NCBI GenBank assembly: GCA_963811335.1 | Contig: CAWERB010000030.1 | Span: 62,001-126,000 of the forward strand | DNA: 64,000 nt | From: Trebonia sp963811335 | Lineage (GTDB): Bacteria > Actinomycetota > Actinomycetes > Streptosporangiales > Streptosporangiaceae | Direction of reading: 5' to 3' | Shown here: positions 35,431-44,767 of the stretch, in pieces | Position numbering within the stretch: the first letter of the stretch is position 1 | Layout: each line of letters opens with the position of its first letter | The notes under the pieces: model-generated | Databases searched by the model: none | What the model was told of the DNA's origin: nothing | The model's input: only the letters and a program-made list of their open reading frames with translations | Translations under genes and position numbers: made by a program

Positions 35431-35794
35431 CCACGTGGGTATGCAGTGCACGGACATGGCCGCGAGCGCGGCCTTCTACGACGCGGTGCTCGGGCCGCTG
35501 GGCGCGCAGCGGATCATGGACTTCGGCAGCGCGATCGGCTACGGGGTCCCGCCCCACCCGGACTTCTGGATCAGCGCGCAGGAGACCGGCGACGGCTTCC
35601 GCGAGTCGCACATCGCGTTCGGCGCGCCGAGCCGCGCGGCGGTGCGGGCCTTCTTCGACGTGGCGGTGGCGCACGGCGCCACCGTGCTGCACGAGCCCCG
35701 GGTCTGGCCCGAGTACCACGAGGCCTACTTCGGCGCGTTCGTCCGCGACCCGGACGGCAACAACGTGGAGGCGGTCTGCCACCTGCCCGAGTAA
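35414..35794 (+). CDS. VOC family (glyoxalase-like) protein
   Basis: 126 residues from ATG 35414: LDHVGMQCTDMAASAAFYDAVLGPLGAQRIMDF is the first beta-alpha-beta-beta module, and HIAFGAPSRAAVRAFFDVAVAHGATVLHEPRVWPEYHEAYFGAFVRDPDGNNVEAVCH the second, with likely metal ligands His7, His near 70 and Glu in NNVEAVCH. Substrate unknown. VOC enzymes include lyases, dioxygenases and resistance proteins. Confidence 0.88.
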   Translation: MAGVLDHVGMQCTDMAASAAFYDAVLGPLGAQRIMDFGSAIGYGVPPHPDFWISAQETGDGFRESHIAFGAPSRAAVRAFFDVAVAHGATVLHEPRVWPEYHEAYFGAFVRDPDGNNVEAVCHLPE

Positions 35795-35814
35795 GCAGGC
35801 ACCGTCAGCCAAGC

Positions 35815-36478
35815 GGCCGGCCGTGAGCGATTCCAGCTCGCGGGCGATGTTGGCCCGGGCCGCGGCCTCCCACCGCTGGCGCGCGGCGCCGGTACCGTAC
35901 AGGTGCTCTCGCGCTAGCAGCGCCGTCATGACCGCCGCGCGCCCGGTCCGCCAGGCCCGCTCGCCTACCGCGGCGTATTCCTCCCGTACCGCGGCACGGT
36001 AGCGGTCGTACGTGGCCGGGTCCGCGCCGAGGATCGCGAGGTCGGCATCGAGCAGGGCCCATGCGGTCAGGTCCCGCGGTGGCGCCAGGTGCGTCACCGT
36101 GGCGAGTACCAGTTTCCCGGCCCTCGCCACGTGCGCTCGCGGCACGCCGGCCCGGGTCAGCCAGTCCCGTGCCCAGGACGCGCTGCGGCGCTCGTCATCA
36201 CCCGGGTGCCCGTCGTAGACGACGTCATGGGCGGCGGCCGCGATGGTGAGGACCGCGCGCTCGGCCGCGGGGAGGCGCAGTTCCCTGGCGAGGACCGCCG
36301 AGTCCCGCACCACTGCCCGCGCATGGGCGTTGCCGTGGTAGCGGCGGTGCGGCTGCGCGTAACGGGCGGCCAGGTCCGCCGCCGCTGCCGCGGCAACCTG
36401 CCGGTCACCGCCGAGCAGGCGGACCGCAGCCGTCCATGCCTTCTCCACGACCGTATTCTCGCAGCCCGCGGTGAGCAC
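35815..36478 (-). CDS. HD-domain metal-dependent phosphohydrolase
   Basis: About 220 residues. RYAQPHRRYHGNAHARAVVRD provides a His, and AHDVVYDGHPGDDERRSA is the HD pair. The family is the predicted HD phosphohydrolases with a YHGxxH motif. The frame is open past this end to 35303, antisense to the VOC gene. Homologues stop soon after NIARELESLTA, and a TGA lies one nt out of frame at 35815, so the extension is probably an indel effect. GTG 36448 is an alternative start. Substrate unknown. Confidence 0.72.
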
Positions 36479-36518
36479 GATGAGATTTCGTCGCAGCCGC
36501 CTGGCCCGGAGGTTCGCC

Positions 36519-36591
36519 GGTCAGGGCGGCCAGGCGGCCAGGCGGCCAGGCGGCCAGGCGGTCAGGCGCAGGCGGTCAGGCGAAAGGCGGG
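36519..36591 (+). repeat. GCGGCCAG tandem repeat
   Basis: About eight units of 8-9 nt (GCGGCCAG, then GCGGTCAG variants) between the HD gene and the end of the dehydrogenase gene. The last copies overlap the dehydrogenase C-terminus (PPPPPFA). Confidence 0.7.
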
Positions 36592-37643
36592 GGCGGGGGC
36601 TCGCCCCACCAGCCCCGCAGGAATGCGGCGGCCCGTTCGCCGGCGCCCGCAAGCGGCCCGCCTGGATGGCTCATCGCCGCACTGATCAGCTCCGTGATCT
36701 TTCGGTCCACGTCGGCCAGGACCGTCTCGGGGCGGGCGTCCAGGGCTGACCGGTAGCCGATGACCGCCCCGGCGTTGCCCACGAAATCGGGCAGCGCCGT
36801 TATGCCCCGCCGGCGCAGGACGTCGGCTCCTGCCCTGGTGTAGGGCACGTTGGCGGCGGGCGCGACGACCTGGACACTCGGCGGGAGCGCCTCGGCGACC
36901 ACGGCGCTGATCACCCCCGGCCGGGTGCCGGGCACCAGGACATCCGCGTGCACCGCGGTGAACAGCGCTCCCGGCGGCGCGGGCGGCGGGCCGTAACGGG
37001 CGACGCAGTCATCGCCATGCTGGCGGCGCAGGGCCAGCAACCGCTCGACGTCGAGCCCCGACGGGTCCGCGACGCACCCGGCGACGGTGGACACGGCGGC
37101 AACCCGGCCGCCCCGCCGCACGACCTCCCTGGCCACCCCGCCGCCCACCTTGCCGAACCCTTCGATGGCAACCGACCGGCCCGCCAGGCCGCCGCCGGGC
37201 CCGGACCGCAGGACGGCTTCCGCCGCCGCCACGACCCCGTACCCGGTCAGCACGTCCTCGAACGGCACGCCGTCAACGACCGCGCTAACCGCCGCAGGCG
37301 CGGCGCGGCGCTCACGCAGCGGCGCGAAATCCTCCTCGAAGGTGCCCATGTCCGGCCCGGTGAGGAACCGGCCCGCGTCGGCCAGTGGCCGGACCTCGGC
37401 GCAGTAGCGCGCCATCAGGCCAGCCCGCGCGGCGCGGTCAGCGGGATCGGCGACCACGCCCGCCTTCGCGCCGCCGACCTGCTCCCCCAGGGCCGCGAAC
37501 TTGTAGGTCATCGCCCGCGCGAGCAGCGCCACCTCAGCCCTTGTCACATCCGGCGCCAGGCGCGTCCCCCCGGCAGAGAACGGAACTCCGGGCAAGTCAA
37601 AGACGATGAAGCCGGGAACCGACTCCAGCTCAACGATCTCCAC
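36576..37643 (-). CDS. Glu/Leu/Phe/Val dehydrogenase family protein
   Basis: 355 residues. GGAKAGVVADP contains the catalytic Lys of the family, and GPDMGTFEEDFAPL follows. A Rossmann domain begins SVAIEGFGKVGGGVAREVVRRGGRVAAVS, and VVAPAANVPYT, ITALPDFVGNAGAVIGY follow in the expected order. The enzyme deaminates an amino acid with NAD(P). The GTG/Ala-rich C-terminus ends in GWWGEPPPPPFA. Shorter than classical glutamate dehydrogenases (~450), closer to leucine/valine dehydrogenase-sized members. The exact amino acid cannot be told. Confidence 0.82.
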   Translation of the reverse strand: MEIVELESVPGFIVFDLPGVPFSAGGTRLAPDVTRAEVALLARAMTYKFAALGEQVGGAKAGVVADPADRAARAGLMARYCAEVRPLADAGRFLTGPDMGTFEEDFAPLRERRAAPAAVSAVVDGVPFEDVLTGYGVVAAAEAVLRSGPGGGLAGRSVAIEGFGKVGGGVAREVVRRGGRVAAVSTVAGCVADPSGLDVERLLALRRQHGDDCVARYGPPPAPPGALFTAVHADVLVPGTRPGVISAVVAEALPPSVQVVAPAANVPYTRAGADVLRRRGITALPDFVGNAGAVIGYRSALDARPETVLADVDRKITELISAAMSHPGGPLAGAGERAAAFLRGWWGEPPPPPFA

Positions 37644-37916
37644 TACAGCAGTGTGCTACACCCGAGCCCGGGTGGCCGCCGGCGAACCTCGCCCGGCATC
37701 GGTCCGCGGCACGGGGGGCGGGCGGAAGGACGGTTCGCCGCGGGCGGGGCGCGCCCGGCCGGGACGGCCTGCCCCCGGCGGGACGACGGGACGGCGGCGG
37801 GACGGCCGGACGGCGCGACGGCCGGCGGGCGGGCAGGCAGGTCGCTCAACCTACCGGCCTGGGGGCTAGCTCAAGACCGTAGAGGGGCCGGTGACCTACA
37901 CGGGTCGGGCGTGGGT

Positions 37917-39011
37917 TCAGCCTGCCTTAATGACTGCTAGTGCGTCGAGGTCGGCGGCCATCTGCGCGGAGCGGTTGGCCATCGCCATGAACATGGCGTC
38001 GCCGCGATCGGTGCGCCCAACCATCATGGACGCGAAGACGGCCATGAGCAGGCTGCCGTAGCTCGATCGCACGTAGTCGCGCCAGCAGCGATCGAACGGA
38101 TACCCGCCGACGCCGTAGTCCTCGACGAGCGCCCGGTGATAGCGGATGAGGAGGTCGCGTTCACACGAACGGCGGCGCTCGGGCTCGAACGCGCTGCCGA
38201 GGAAGTAGGCGACGTCGCTGGGACCGACGCCCAGCCGCACGGTCTGCCAGTCGACTACGGTCAGCGGCCGGCCCGCTCCGCCGGCGGTGAAAAGCATGTT
38301 GTCGAGCCGGTAGTCGCCGTGCACCGGCGTGCGCGGTGACGGCCCGCTCGCGAGCAGCTCTGGCGCGAGCGCGGCGACCTGAGGGCCGGCCTCGAGCGTG
38401 ACCGGGTCGAGCGCGGCGCGGTAGCGCTCGACGAACCCCTCCCAGATGGCGCCGAGCATCGCGGCTATGTCCGCAGTAGCATCGCCGCGGTCAAGCCAGG
38501 GGAAGTCCGCCAGCGCCGGGTCGCCCCAGCGCGGCCCGTGCAGCCGGGCCGCCTCCTCGACGGCGAGACTGGCCTGCTGCACCGTGCAGCCGCCGATCTG
38601 GTCACCCTGCTCCGCGGGAGCGATGTCCTCCATGACCAGCACCACGTCGGCGGTACCGGGCCGGACCTCGGCGAAGTGGCAGCGCGGGCGGCTGATGTCG
38701 ACGGTGTGCGCCAGATCCCGGTAGAAAGCGACCTCGGTCTCGTAGGTGAGTACGGCCACCCCAGCGGCCGCGCTCGCCTCGTCGCGCGACGAGAACTTGC
38801 ACACCACCGTCGGCGGAGCCTTCGGCCCGGCCCGGTCGTAGCTGAGCGCGTACCGCACATTGGCGCCGACCTGACCGGTGCCAATTGACGACGCCTCGAA
38901 CGAAGAGACCTCCGCGGCCGCGTCGATGGCGCCCGCATGCCGCAGCACGTGGGTGAGCCACTGCGGCGTCACGAGGTCCGGGTCAGCGACAAGAGGTGGC
39001 CTTGATGACAT
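37917..39011 (-). CDS. Aminoglycoside-phosphotransferase-like kinase
   Basis: 364 residues from ATG 39011. SSIGTGQVGANVRYALSYD is the nucleotide loop, VVCKFSSRD holds the ATP-binding Lys, TPVHGDYRLDNMLF is the catalytic HGDxxxxN motif, and LTVVDWQTVRLGVG has the metal Asp. This is the ecdysteroid-kinase/APH type common in actinobacteria in lipid or steroid gene sets. It lies 62 nt behind the DUF7064-like gene on the same strand, a recurrent pairing. Substrate unknown. Confidence 0.82.
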   Translation of the reverse strand: MSSRPPLVADPDLVTPQWLTHVLRHAGAIDAAAEVSSFEASSIGTGQVGANVRYALSYDRAGPKAPPTVVCKFSSRDEASAAAGVAVLTYETEVAFYRDLAHTVDISRPRCHFAEVRPGTADVVLVMEDIAPAEQGDQIGGCTVQQASLAVEEAARLHGPRWGDPALADFPWLDRGDATADIAAMLGAIWEGFVERYRAALDPVTLEAGPQVAALAPELLASGPSPRTPVHGDYRLDNMLFTAGGAGRPLTVVDWQTVRLGVGPSDVAYFLGSAFEPERRRSCERDLLIRYHRALVEDYGVGGYPFDRCWRDYVRSSYGSLLMAVFASMMVGRTDRGDAMFMAMANRSAQMAADLDALAVIKAG

Positions 39012-39073
39012 CGGTAAGGCTCCTGGGCAGTGCGGGCGGCCGGCCGGTCGGTCAGCGCACCGGGGGACGGCGG

Positions 39074-40075
39074 TCATGCTGGCAGTGTCCCCTCGACCAC
39101 CGCATCGGGGAAGAAATGGTGGTGGCGGGCGCCGGTGATCTCGTAGATGGCGGTGCCCCGCCGTCCGTCGCTCGTACTCACCCGCATCAGGTTGAGGCCA
39201 CCGCGATGGAACGGCTCGTAGCCGCGGGCCATGGTGCCCTGCGCGTCGACCTCGATGACTCTCCGGTCGGCCAGGGTGAACGTGGCCGACGCGATGAGGC
39301 CAGTGGCACCGTCGCCGTGCTCGCCGTAGGGAACTGGCTGGCGATCGGTTCCGACCCAGCGGGCGTCGTAGCGGAAGTCGACGACGGGAACTGGGTCGGA
39401 CATGTCAGCGCCGGCCCAGCAGCCGTCACGGTACACAACCGCGCCGTTCGGGAGCTCCCAGTGCCAGACGCCGAGGAACCCGTCGTCGAGCTGGATCTGC
39501 CACCACAGCCACAGGGGGCAGCGCCCGTGGTCCCGGATGCCCCATGAGTGGTCGCGCTGGCCGATCCAGCCGTCGACCTCATAGCCCGTACCGTCGACTG
39601 TGTAGGAGCCGGTGTAGGTGCCAGACTGGAAGATGTGGGACTGATCCCACACCAGCTCGCCGCCGGCCCGCATGGTGCCCCGGCGCAGCCCGTAGGGCTG
39701 AGTTCTGGCCCGCCAGGTCAGATCCAAACCGATCCCGCCATCTGACGGCTCGGCCCATAGCCGCACCTCACGCATCGGGGTCACGACGTCGACACGAGCG
39801 CCGGGAACCATCGGCGTATGGGGGTCCCCGTCGTAAGGCCGGCCTTTCACGCCGAGCAGCTGCCGGCCTCCGACCCGTCCCATCTGCAGCGAGTCCACCC
39901 GCTCCTGGGCGGGGTAGTGAGCCATTGTGAGGAAGACCGCGTCGCCGTCACCCGACGGGGCGTGAAGCTCGTAGAAGTAGCTTTCACGCCAATGGCGGTG
40001 ATACACGGCGACGCTCGGAAGGAGCTCGGGGATCTGATGAACGAAATACTCGTCCATCGCCGTCGGTCTCGCCAC
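39074..40075 (-). CDS. DUF7064/hydroxyneurosporene-synthase-like protein
   Basis: 333 residues from GTG 40075, which has AGGAG 10 nt upstream; ATG 40057 is an alternative. MDEYFVHQIPELLPSVAVYHRHWRESYFYELHAPSGDGDAVFLTMAHYPAQERVDSLQMG starts a lipocalin-like double-barrel family, with YEVDGWIGQRDHSWGIRDHGRCPLWLWWQIQ as its most conserved block. Proteins of this type often neighbour the phosphotransferase above and lipid/steroid catabolism genes. Activity unknown. Confidence 0.7.
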   Translation of the reverse strand: MARPTAMDEYFVHQIPELLPSVAVYHRHWRESYFYELHAPSGDGDAVFLTMAHYPAQERVDSLQMGRVGGRQLLGVKGRPYDGDPHTPMVPGARVDVVTPMREVRLWAEPSDGGIGLDLTWRARTQPYGLRRGTMRAGGELVWDQSHIFQSGTYTGSYTVDGTGYEVDGWIGQRDHSWGIRDHGRCPLWLWWQIQLDDGFLGVWHWELPNGAVVYRDGCWAGADMSDPVPVVDFRYDARWVGTDRQPVPYGEHGDGATGLIASATFTLADRRVIEVDAQGTMARGYEPFHRGGLNLMRVSTSDGRRGTAIYEITGARHHHFFPDAVVEGTLPA

Positions 40076-40264
40076 GAAGGATCTCCTCGGTCGAAAAGCT
40101 CGGCACGGCGCTGGCGCTGCTTCGTCAAATCGCGTTCCCGCCGCCGACGCGAGGCCATGCCGTAAACGTATAGTCGTGTACCCGACTTGCCTAGGCCCGG
40201 GCAATGCGGTGGGGTTGATCCGCCGGGCCGGGGTAGATGCATAGCGGCTGGCGATACTGGTTGC

Positions 40265-40552
40265 ATGCGGATCGCCATACGGGTGAGGCCAGGCTCGGCA
40301 CGACCGGGGGCTGGCGGGGAGCACGCTGGCGCCCTGGTCGTCCGGGTGAGCGCCCGCGCCGTGGACGGCAAGGCGACAGAGGCGGCACTAGCCACGGTGG
40401 CCGACGCGTTCGGCGTCCGGCGCAGTGCCGTCCGCCTGGTGTCCGGGGCAGCGAGCCGTACCAAGATTGTCGACATCGACGCGGGTGACCCGCAGGTCCT
40501 CGCGGCGCTGCTCGCCGCGCCTGCCGGCCGGTCTAGGCTGCAGGAAAGCTGA
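40265..40552 (+). CDS. DUF167/YggU family protein
   Basis: 95 residues from ATG 40265. RIAIRVRPGSARPGAGGEHAGALVVRVSARAVDGKATEAALATVADAFGV and GAASRTKIVDI carry the family pattern VxPxS…VxAPPVDGKAN and GxxSRxKxxxI. Conserved across bacteria and eukaryotes, with no settled function. It is divergent from the DUF7064-like gene and convergent with the VOC gene (3-nt gap). Confidence 0.85.
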   Translation: MRIAIRVRPGSARPGAGGEHAGALVVRVSARAVDGKATEAALATVADAFGVRRSAVRLVSGAASRTKIVDIDAGDPQVLAALLAAPAGRSRLQES

Positions 40553-40555
40553 CGC

Positions 40556-40939
40556 TCAGCCGCCGCTGCCGTAGGGCCGGGTGATGATCTCCAGGAAGTG
40601 TCCGCTTGGGTCCTCCCAGTACACGCCCCTGCCGCCATCGTTGGCGTTGACCTCTCCCGGCCGGCGTTTTCCCGGGTCGGCCCAGTACGGCAGCCCCCGG
40701 TCCCGGATCCGGGCGAAGATCTGGTCGAAGTCGGATTCGGAGACCAGGAACGCGTAGTGCTGCGGGCTGACCGGCCCGTGGTCGTCGGCGAAGTCCAGGG
40801 AGACGTTGTTGCCGGTCTGCACGGCCAGGAACGGGCCGAACGGCAGGGGATCGTCAAGGCCGAGGATCTCGGCAAGGAACTGCGCCGATTCGCGCTTGTC
40901 ACGGACGCGCACGATGGTGTGGTTCAGTTCAACGCCCAC
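40556..40939 (-). CDS. VOC family protein
   Basis: 127 residues. It opens ELNHTIVRVRDKRESAQFLAEILGL and closes GRGVYWEDPSGHFLEIITRPYG, with His6, His in SPQHYAF and Glu in FLEIIT as likely metal ligands. This resembles the glyoxalase/bleomycin-resistance type often annotated as dioxygenase. Substrate not deducible. Confidence 0.88.
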   Translation of the reverse strand: MGVELNHTIVRVRDKRESAQFLAEILGLDDPLPFGPFLAVQTGNNVSLDFADDHGPVSPQHYAFLVSESDFDQIFARIRDRGLPYWADPGKRRPGEVNANDGGRGVYWEDPSGHFLEIITRPYGSGG

Positions 40940-40978
40940 CGGTACTCCCTCCCAGCGCGGGGATCTTGCTGCCTCAGG

Positions 40979-42028
40979 CTATGCCGAGGGAAGGCGGCTG
41001 GCGACCCGGCTGAGGGCCGCCTGCGCCTGCTCCCAGAGGTCGCGGACCAGGTCCGCGGCGGGGACCGCGGTCGTCAACGGATAGGCCTGCCCGGCCCACA
41101 GGTTCACGTAATCGGCGAGCCCCGCCTGGCGGGCCGCCTTCCGCATCGGGGAGGTGAGGTGGTGCACCTCGGGGTAGGCGGCCGGGGCGGATTCCGAGTG
41201 GGCGCGCAGGAAGCCGTTCTCGATACCGCGGGCGGTCCGGCCGCTGAACGCCCGGGTTAGCCTTGTCGGGGCGGCACCGCGCAGCGCGGACCGCTGCACC
41301 GGCGCGGTCGCCGCCTCCGGGCAGTCAAGGAACGCGGTGCCGAGGGCGGCGCCCCGGGCGCCGAGGCACAGCACCGCGGCGATCGCGCTGCCCGTCGCGA
41401 TGCCGCCGGCCGCCACGACGGGCGTGGCCAGCCGCGCGGCGGTGATGAGCTGCAGCAGCGCGATGAGCCCGACCGCCTCCTCGGCGGCGTCGCTCGTCCC
41501 GCCCCGGTGCCCGCCCGCCTCGTAACCCTGCGCGACAAGCAGGTCCGCGCCCGCCGCCGCCGCGCGGCGGGCCTCGTCCAGGCTGGTGACCGTCACCCAG
41601 ACCTCCGAGCCGCTGGCGCGCAGGCCCGCGATGACGTCCTCACCGGGGATACCGAACGTGAACGACACCACGTCCGCCGGCTCTGCGGTGAGGTACTCGA
41701 TCTTGGCGTCCCAGTCGTCATCGTCGTGCCGCGCCTCGCCCAGCCGCGCGCCGGCGCCGGACACGTCGGACTCGATTTCCGCGGCGAACCGCCGCACCCG
41801 GGCGACGTCCCCGGCGGGCCCGGGAACGAACACGTTCACGCCGAACGGCCGGCTGGTGAGCTCCGCCAGCCGGCGTCGCCGGGCCGCTAGCTCAACCGCG
41901 GACAGGTAGCCGGCGGCGAGGAAACCCAGCCCGCCGGCGTTGCTCACCGCGGCGGCCAGCTCCGGCGTGGACGGACCGCCCGCCAGCGGGGCCAGCACGA
42001 CCGGGATGTCACAGCTGTCGAGGATCAT
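40979..42028 (-). CDS. Nitronate monooxygenase
   Basis: About 349 residues, starting MILDSCDIPVVLAPLAGGPSTPELAAAVSNAGGLGFLAAGY, the FMN-barrel opening of 2-nitropropane dioxygenase/nitronate monooxygenase enzymes. The family blocks LLVAQGYEAGGHRGG (with the catalytic His) and TPVVAAGGIATGSAIAAVLCLGARGAALGTAFL follow. It oxidises nitronates such as propionate-3-nitronate with O2 and FMN. Adjacent to a VOC gene in the same direction, 39 nt apart. Confidence 0.88.
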   Translation of the reverse strand: MILDSCDIPVVLAPLAGGPSTPELAAAVSNAGGLGFLAAGYLSAVELAARRRRLAELTSRPFGVNVFVPGPAGDVARVRRFAAEIESDVSGAGARLGEARHDDDDWDAKIEYLTAEPADVVSFTFGIPGEDVIAGLRASGSEVWVTVTSLDEARRAAAAGADLLVAQGYEAGGHRGGTSDAAEEAVGLIALLQLITAARLATPVVAAGGIATGSAIAAVLCLGARGAALGTAFLDCPEAATAPVQRSALRGAAPTRLTRAFSGRTARGIENGFLRAHSESAPAAYPEVHHLTSPMRKAARQAGLADYVNLWAGQAYPLTTAVPAADLVRDLWEQAQAALSRVASRLPSA

Positions 42029-42313
42029 GTCTCCCATCCTGCACCAGCACGGCAGGCGCTCGCCGTGACGCCGGTCACGGATTGACCTGGCCCGCCGGGG
42101 GGAGGCATGACGTCACGAGCCGCCGGCCATGGCGGCCACGGCGGCCACGGAGCTCGCGGGAGTCATCGCTGATGCCGTTCACGCTTCCTGCCTGTACACC
42201 GGCGGCCAGGCGTCACCTAGGTCCGCCAGCAGGCCTTACCCAGGGTCGCTAACGGGACTAGCGTGAGGCGGTCACCTGCCGGAATGCGCGCGGGGCGGGG
42301 TTAGCATTAGCGG

Positions 42314-43102
42314 ATGCCCGCCGACTCCCAGCCCGGACTCAGGCTCGCCGCCGCGCACTGGCCGGATGTTGAAAGGGGGCCGCGGCGGCTGCTCGTAGTG
42401 CCGGTGGGGTCGCTTGAGCAGCACGGGGCGCACCTGCCGCTTGACACCGACACCCGTATCGCCGCCGCGGTGGCGGATCGCGCCTGCGCCGGGCTGGCCG
42501 GGGCGGGACAGGCCGGGGTGGGGCTCGCGCCTGCGATCGCGATCGGGGCGAGCGGCGAGCACGCGGACTTCCCGGGCACGCTGTCGATCGGCCATGTCGC
42601 GTTGTCGGCGATGCTGGTCGAGCTCGGCCGGCACGCCGCACTCCACTGGCCGGTGCTGCTGCTGGTCAACGGGCACGGCGGCAATGCGGGCGCGATCGAC
42701 GACGCGCTCGGCAAACTGCGCGCGGAGGGACGCGACTGCCACGTGTGGCATGCCGGGGTGCGGCCCGCCATGCTGGCGGCCTTGCGAGCGGCCGACGGGC
42801 CGTGCGCGGCCAGCGCACCCGCCCCGGTGCCTGACGCGCACGCGGGCCGCGTGGAGACGTCGATCATGCTCGCGCTCGCCCCGGACGACGTCCGGCTCGA
42901 CGTCGCCGTGGCTGGCGAGACCCGGCCGCTGCCTGAGATCATGGCCGACCTGCGCGCGAACGGCATCCGGCCGGTCAGCCCGAACGGCGTGCTCGGTGAC
43001 CCGGCCGGCGCGTCCGCCGCCGAGGGCACGGCCCTGCTCGGCCTGCTGGTCGCGGACCTGGCGGCGACGATTGACCGGCTGGCCGGCGGGCGTGGCGCGT
43101 GA
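42314..43102 (+). CDS. mftE: Mycofactocin peptidase MftE (creatininase family)
   Basis: 262 residues. VVPVGSLEQHGAHLPLDTDTRIA is the metal-binding opening, followed by LLLVNGHGGNAGAIDDAL and HAGRVETSIMLALAPDDVR, all diagnostic of creatininase-fold enzymes. The LAPAIAIGASGEHADFPGTLSIG block fits MftE, which cleaves the modified Val-Tyr from MftA. It is separated from mftABCF by about 10 kb and lies on the opposite strand, alone. A creatinine amidohydrolase of other use is the alternative. Confidence 0.8.
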   Translation: MPADSQPGLRLAAAHWPDVERGPRRLLVVPVGSLEQHGAHLPLDTDTRIAAAVADRACAGLAGAGQAGVGLAPAIAIGASGEHADFPGTLSIGHVALSAMLVELGRHAALHWPVLLLVNGHGGNAGAIDDALGKLRAEGRDCHVWHAGVRPAMLAALRAADGPCAASAPAPVPDAHAGRVETSIMLALAPDDVRLDVAVAGETRPLPEIMADLRANGIRPVSPNGVLGDPAGASAAEGTALLGLLVADLAATIDRLAGGRGA

Positions 43103-43354
43103 TCAGCTGACCGCGGCCGGAGCGCAGCCGGGGCGGATCACCCGCCTGGCCGACGGCGGGTTGACCTTGAGCAGGTGCGCCGGGCGGACGGGACGCCGCA
43201 CCAGCTCGCCGCCGCAGTTCGGGCAGGTGCCGTGCAGCACTGCCTCCGCGCAGTCGCGGCACCAGGTGCACTCGTAGGTGCAGATGAACACCTCGGTCGA
43301 GGCCGGGTCGAGGTCCCGGTCGCAGCATTCGCAGTTAGGTCGCAGCTCAAGCAC
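43103..43354 (-). CDS. DUF1272 zinc-ribbon protein
   Basis: 83 residues from GTG 43354. LELRPNCECCDRDLDPASTEVFICTYECTWCRDCAEAVLHGTCPNCGGELVRRP has the Cys pattern of the small DUF1272 proteins, binding one or two zinc ions. Function unknown. The upstream frame (to 43522) belongs to a different, truncated MFS gene. The end is 1 nt from mftE, which is convergent. Confidence 0.85.
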   Translation of the reverse strand: MLELRPNCECCDRDLDPASTEVFICTYECTWCRDCAEAVLHGTCPNCGGELVRRPVRPAHLLKVNPPSARRVIRPGCAPAAVS

Positions 43355-43374
43355 GCAACCAGTATCGGCCAGGG

Positions 43375-43522
43375 CAGGCCTGCTTGGTGGCAGCCCGTCG
43401 AGGATCCACGGGCCGCCCAGGCCGCAGACCATCCGGGTATGGAGCGGCGACCACCCCGGGCGGTCAAGCCGGGCCGGGATCAGGCTCCGGATCGGGCGCG
43501 CTCCCGCTTCAGTGGTGGTCAT
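43375..43522 (-). pseudogene. N-terminal remnant of a sugar-porter-type MFS protein
   Basis: From ATG 43522 the frame reads SLIPARLDRPGWSPLHTRMV and CGLGGPWILDGLPPSRPALA, which resembles the start of MFS sugar-porter proteins (…RLPWSRFHW..VxGLGxxWILDGLE…). It then runs into the DUF1272 region without the remaining membrane helices. Its start overlaps the stop of the MFS gene upstream. Probably a deletion remnant. Confidence 0.5.
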
Positions 43523-44767
43523 CGAAACCTCCTCGCTTCATGACGTACGGCGCCATCCCTGGCGGAAGCACCGACGGGAGGCTCACCTGGAGCAGGCCGG
43601 CGCCGGGCGACCAAGAAGGACAACAGTGCCATCACGCCGGCGATGACGGCGGTGAAGCCGAAGATCGCCGACATGCTCGTGCCGCCGCCTTGAAGCGGGC
43701 CGACGCCGAACGCGGCGATCCCGTAGCCGAGCTGGTAGAAGGCGATGACGCCGCCGGCCATCGCCGCGGCCATCGCGGTCAGGTCCCCTGCGCCGAAGCT
43801 GATCGTCAGCGGCAGCAGCGCCGAGCAGCCCAGGCCGGCCAGCGCGAAGACCCCGATTCCCGCGGCCGCGTGCGGCCGGGTCAGGAAGGCCACGCCGAGG
43901 AACGTTCCGACCAGGACGAACGGCAGGATGTGGTACGTGATCCGCTCGGGCAGCCACCGGTCGATCGCGCCGAACAGCACCCGTCCCACGGTAACCATGG
44001 CCCAGAACGCGGCCAGGGCCAGCGAGGCCTGGGCGTGCGACGCGCCCGAGCCGGGTGGTCATGTCCAGCTGTGACCAGTTGCCGTTCATCGTCTCGCAGA
44101 TGCCGTAGCACACCGCGAACGCCGCGTACAGCCAGAAGCGCGCCGGAATGCCCGGCCGGGCTCCCCGGGTCGCGACGACGGCCTCGGACGCGGCCCGCAG
44201 CGGTAGCCGGGCGCTGACCAGCAGCAGCAGCAAGAGCAGCACCGCCGACAGGACAGGAAGGCCCCACCAGAACCCCAGGCCGACGAACGCCGCCACGAGC
44301 ACCGGAGCCAGCGCCGTGCCCAGTCCGAGCAGGGCGTTCAGGATCAGGACGGAACGGTCGACGCGGCCGGGGTTGAAGACCGACGTGTAGGTGTTGAGCA
44401 CCGGAACGGCCAGGCCGAACCCGGCCCCAAGGAACGCGGTCGCCACGAGCAGCAGCGGGTAGGCGGCCGCCAGGTTGGACTTGACCAGCGTGCTGGCCAG
44501 CAGCAGCAGCATCGAGACAAGGCTGCAGACCAGGCCCGCGAGGTAGACCCGCTTGATGGTGATCCGGCGGGCCAGCCCGGCGCCGAGCAGCGACGTGATG
44601 ATGGCCAGGGCCACCTGCGGCAGGAACATGTCCCCGTACTGGGTGCTTGACAGCCCGTACTCGCTCTTGGAGGTGAAGATGGTGCTGGCCGCCGGGAACG
44701 TGACCAGGACGATGCCCTGCACGAGCCCGGCCGCGTTGACGACGGCCCGTTCCGTTTTCGAAGCCAT
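43519..44767 (-). pseudogene. MFS transporter, one frameshift
   Basis: From ATG 44767: MASKTERAVVNAAGLVQGIVLVTFPAASTIFTSKSEYGLSSTQYGDMFLPQVALAIITSLL, then twelve-helix MFS sequence to ICETMNGNWSQLDMTT. A shift near 44058 is needed to continue SHAQASLALAAFWAMVTVGRVLFGAIDRWLPERITYHILPF and on to 43519. Joined length is about 415 residues. The substrate is unknown. A copy of the CATCG palindrome element lies about 260 nt upstream, in the long leader (44768-45134), which otherwise holds only a short unrecognised frame. Confidence 0.75.

Noticed and set aside
36519..36591. Possible CRISPR-like repeats
   Set aside because: Units of 8-9 nt with no unique spacers; a simple tandem repeat.
42029..42313. 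Dyads such as CGCTA…TAGCG near 42250 upstream of mftE
   Set aside because: Stems of only five bp in GC-rich DNA; no repeated pattern or match to the GGCAC operators.
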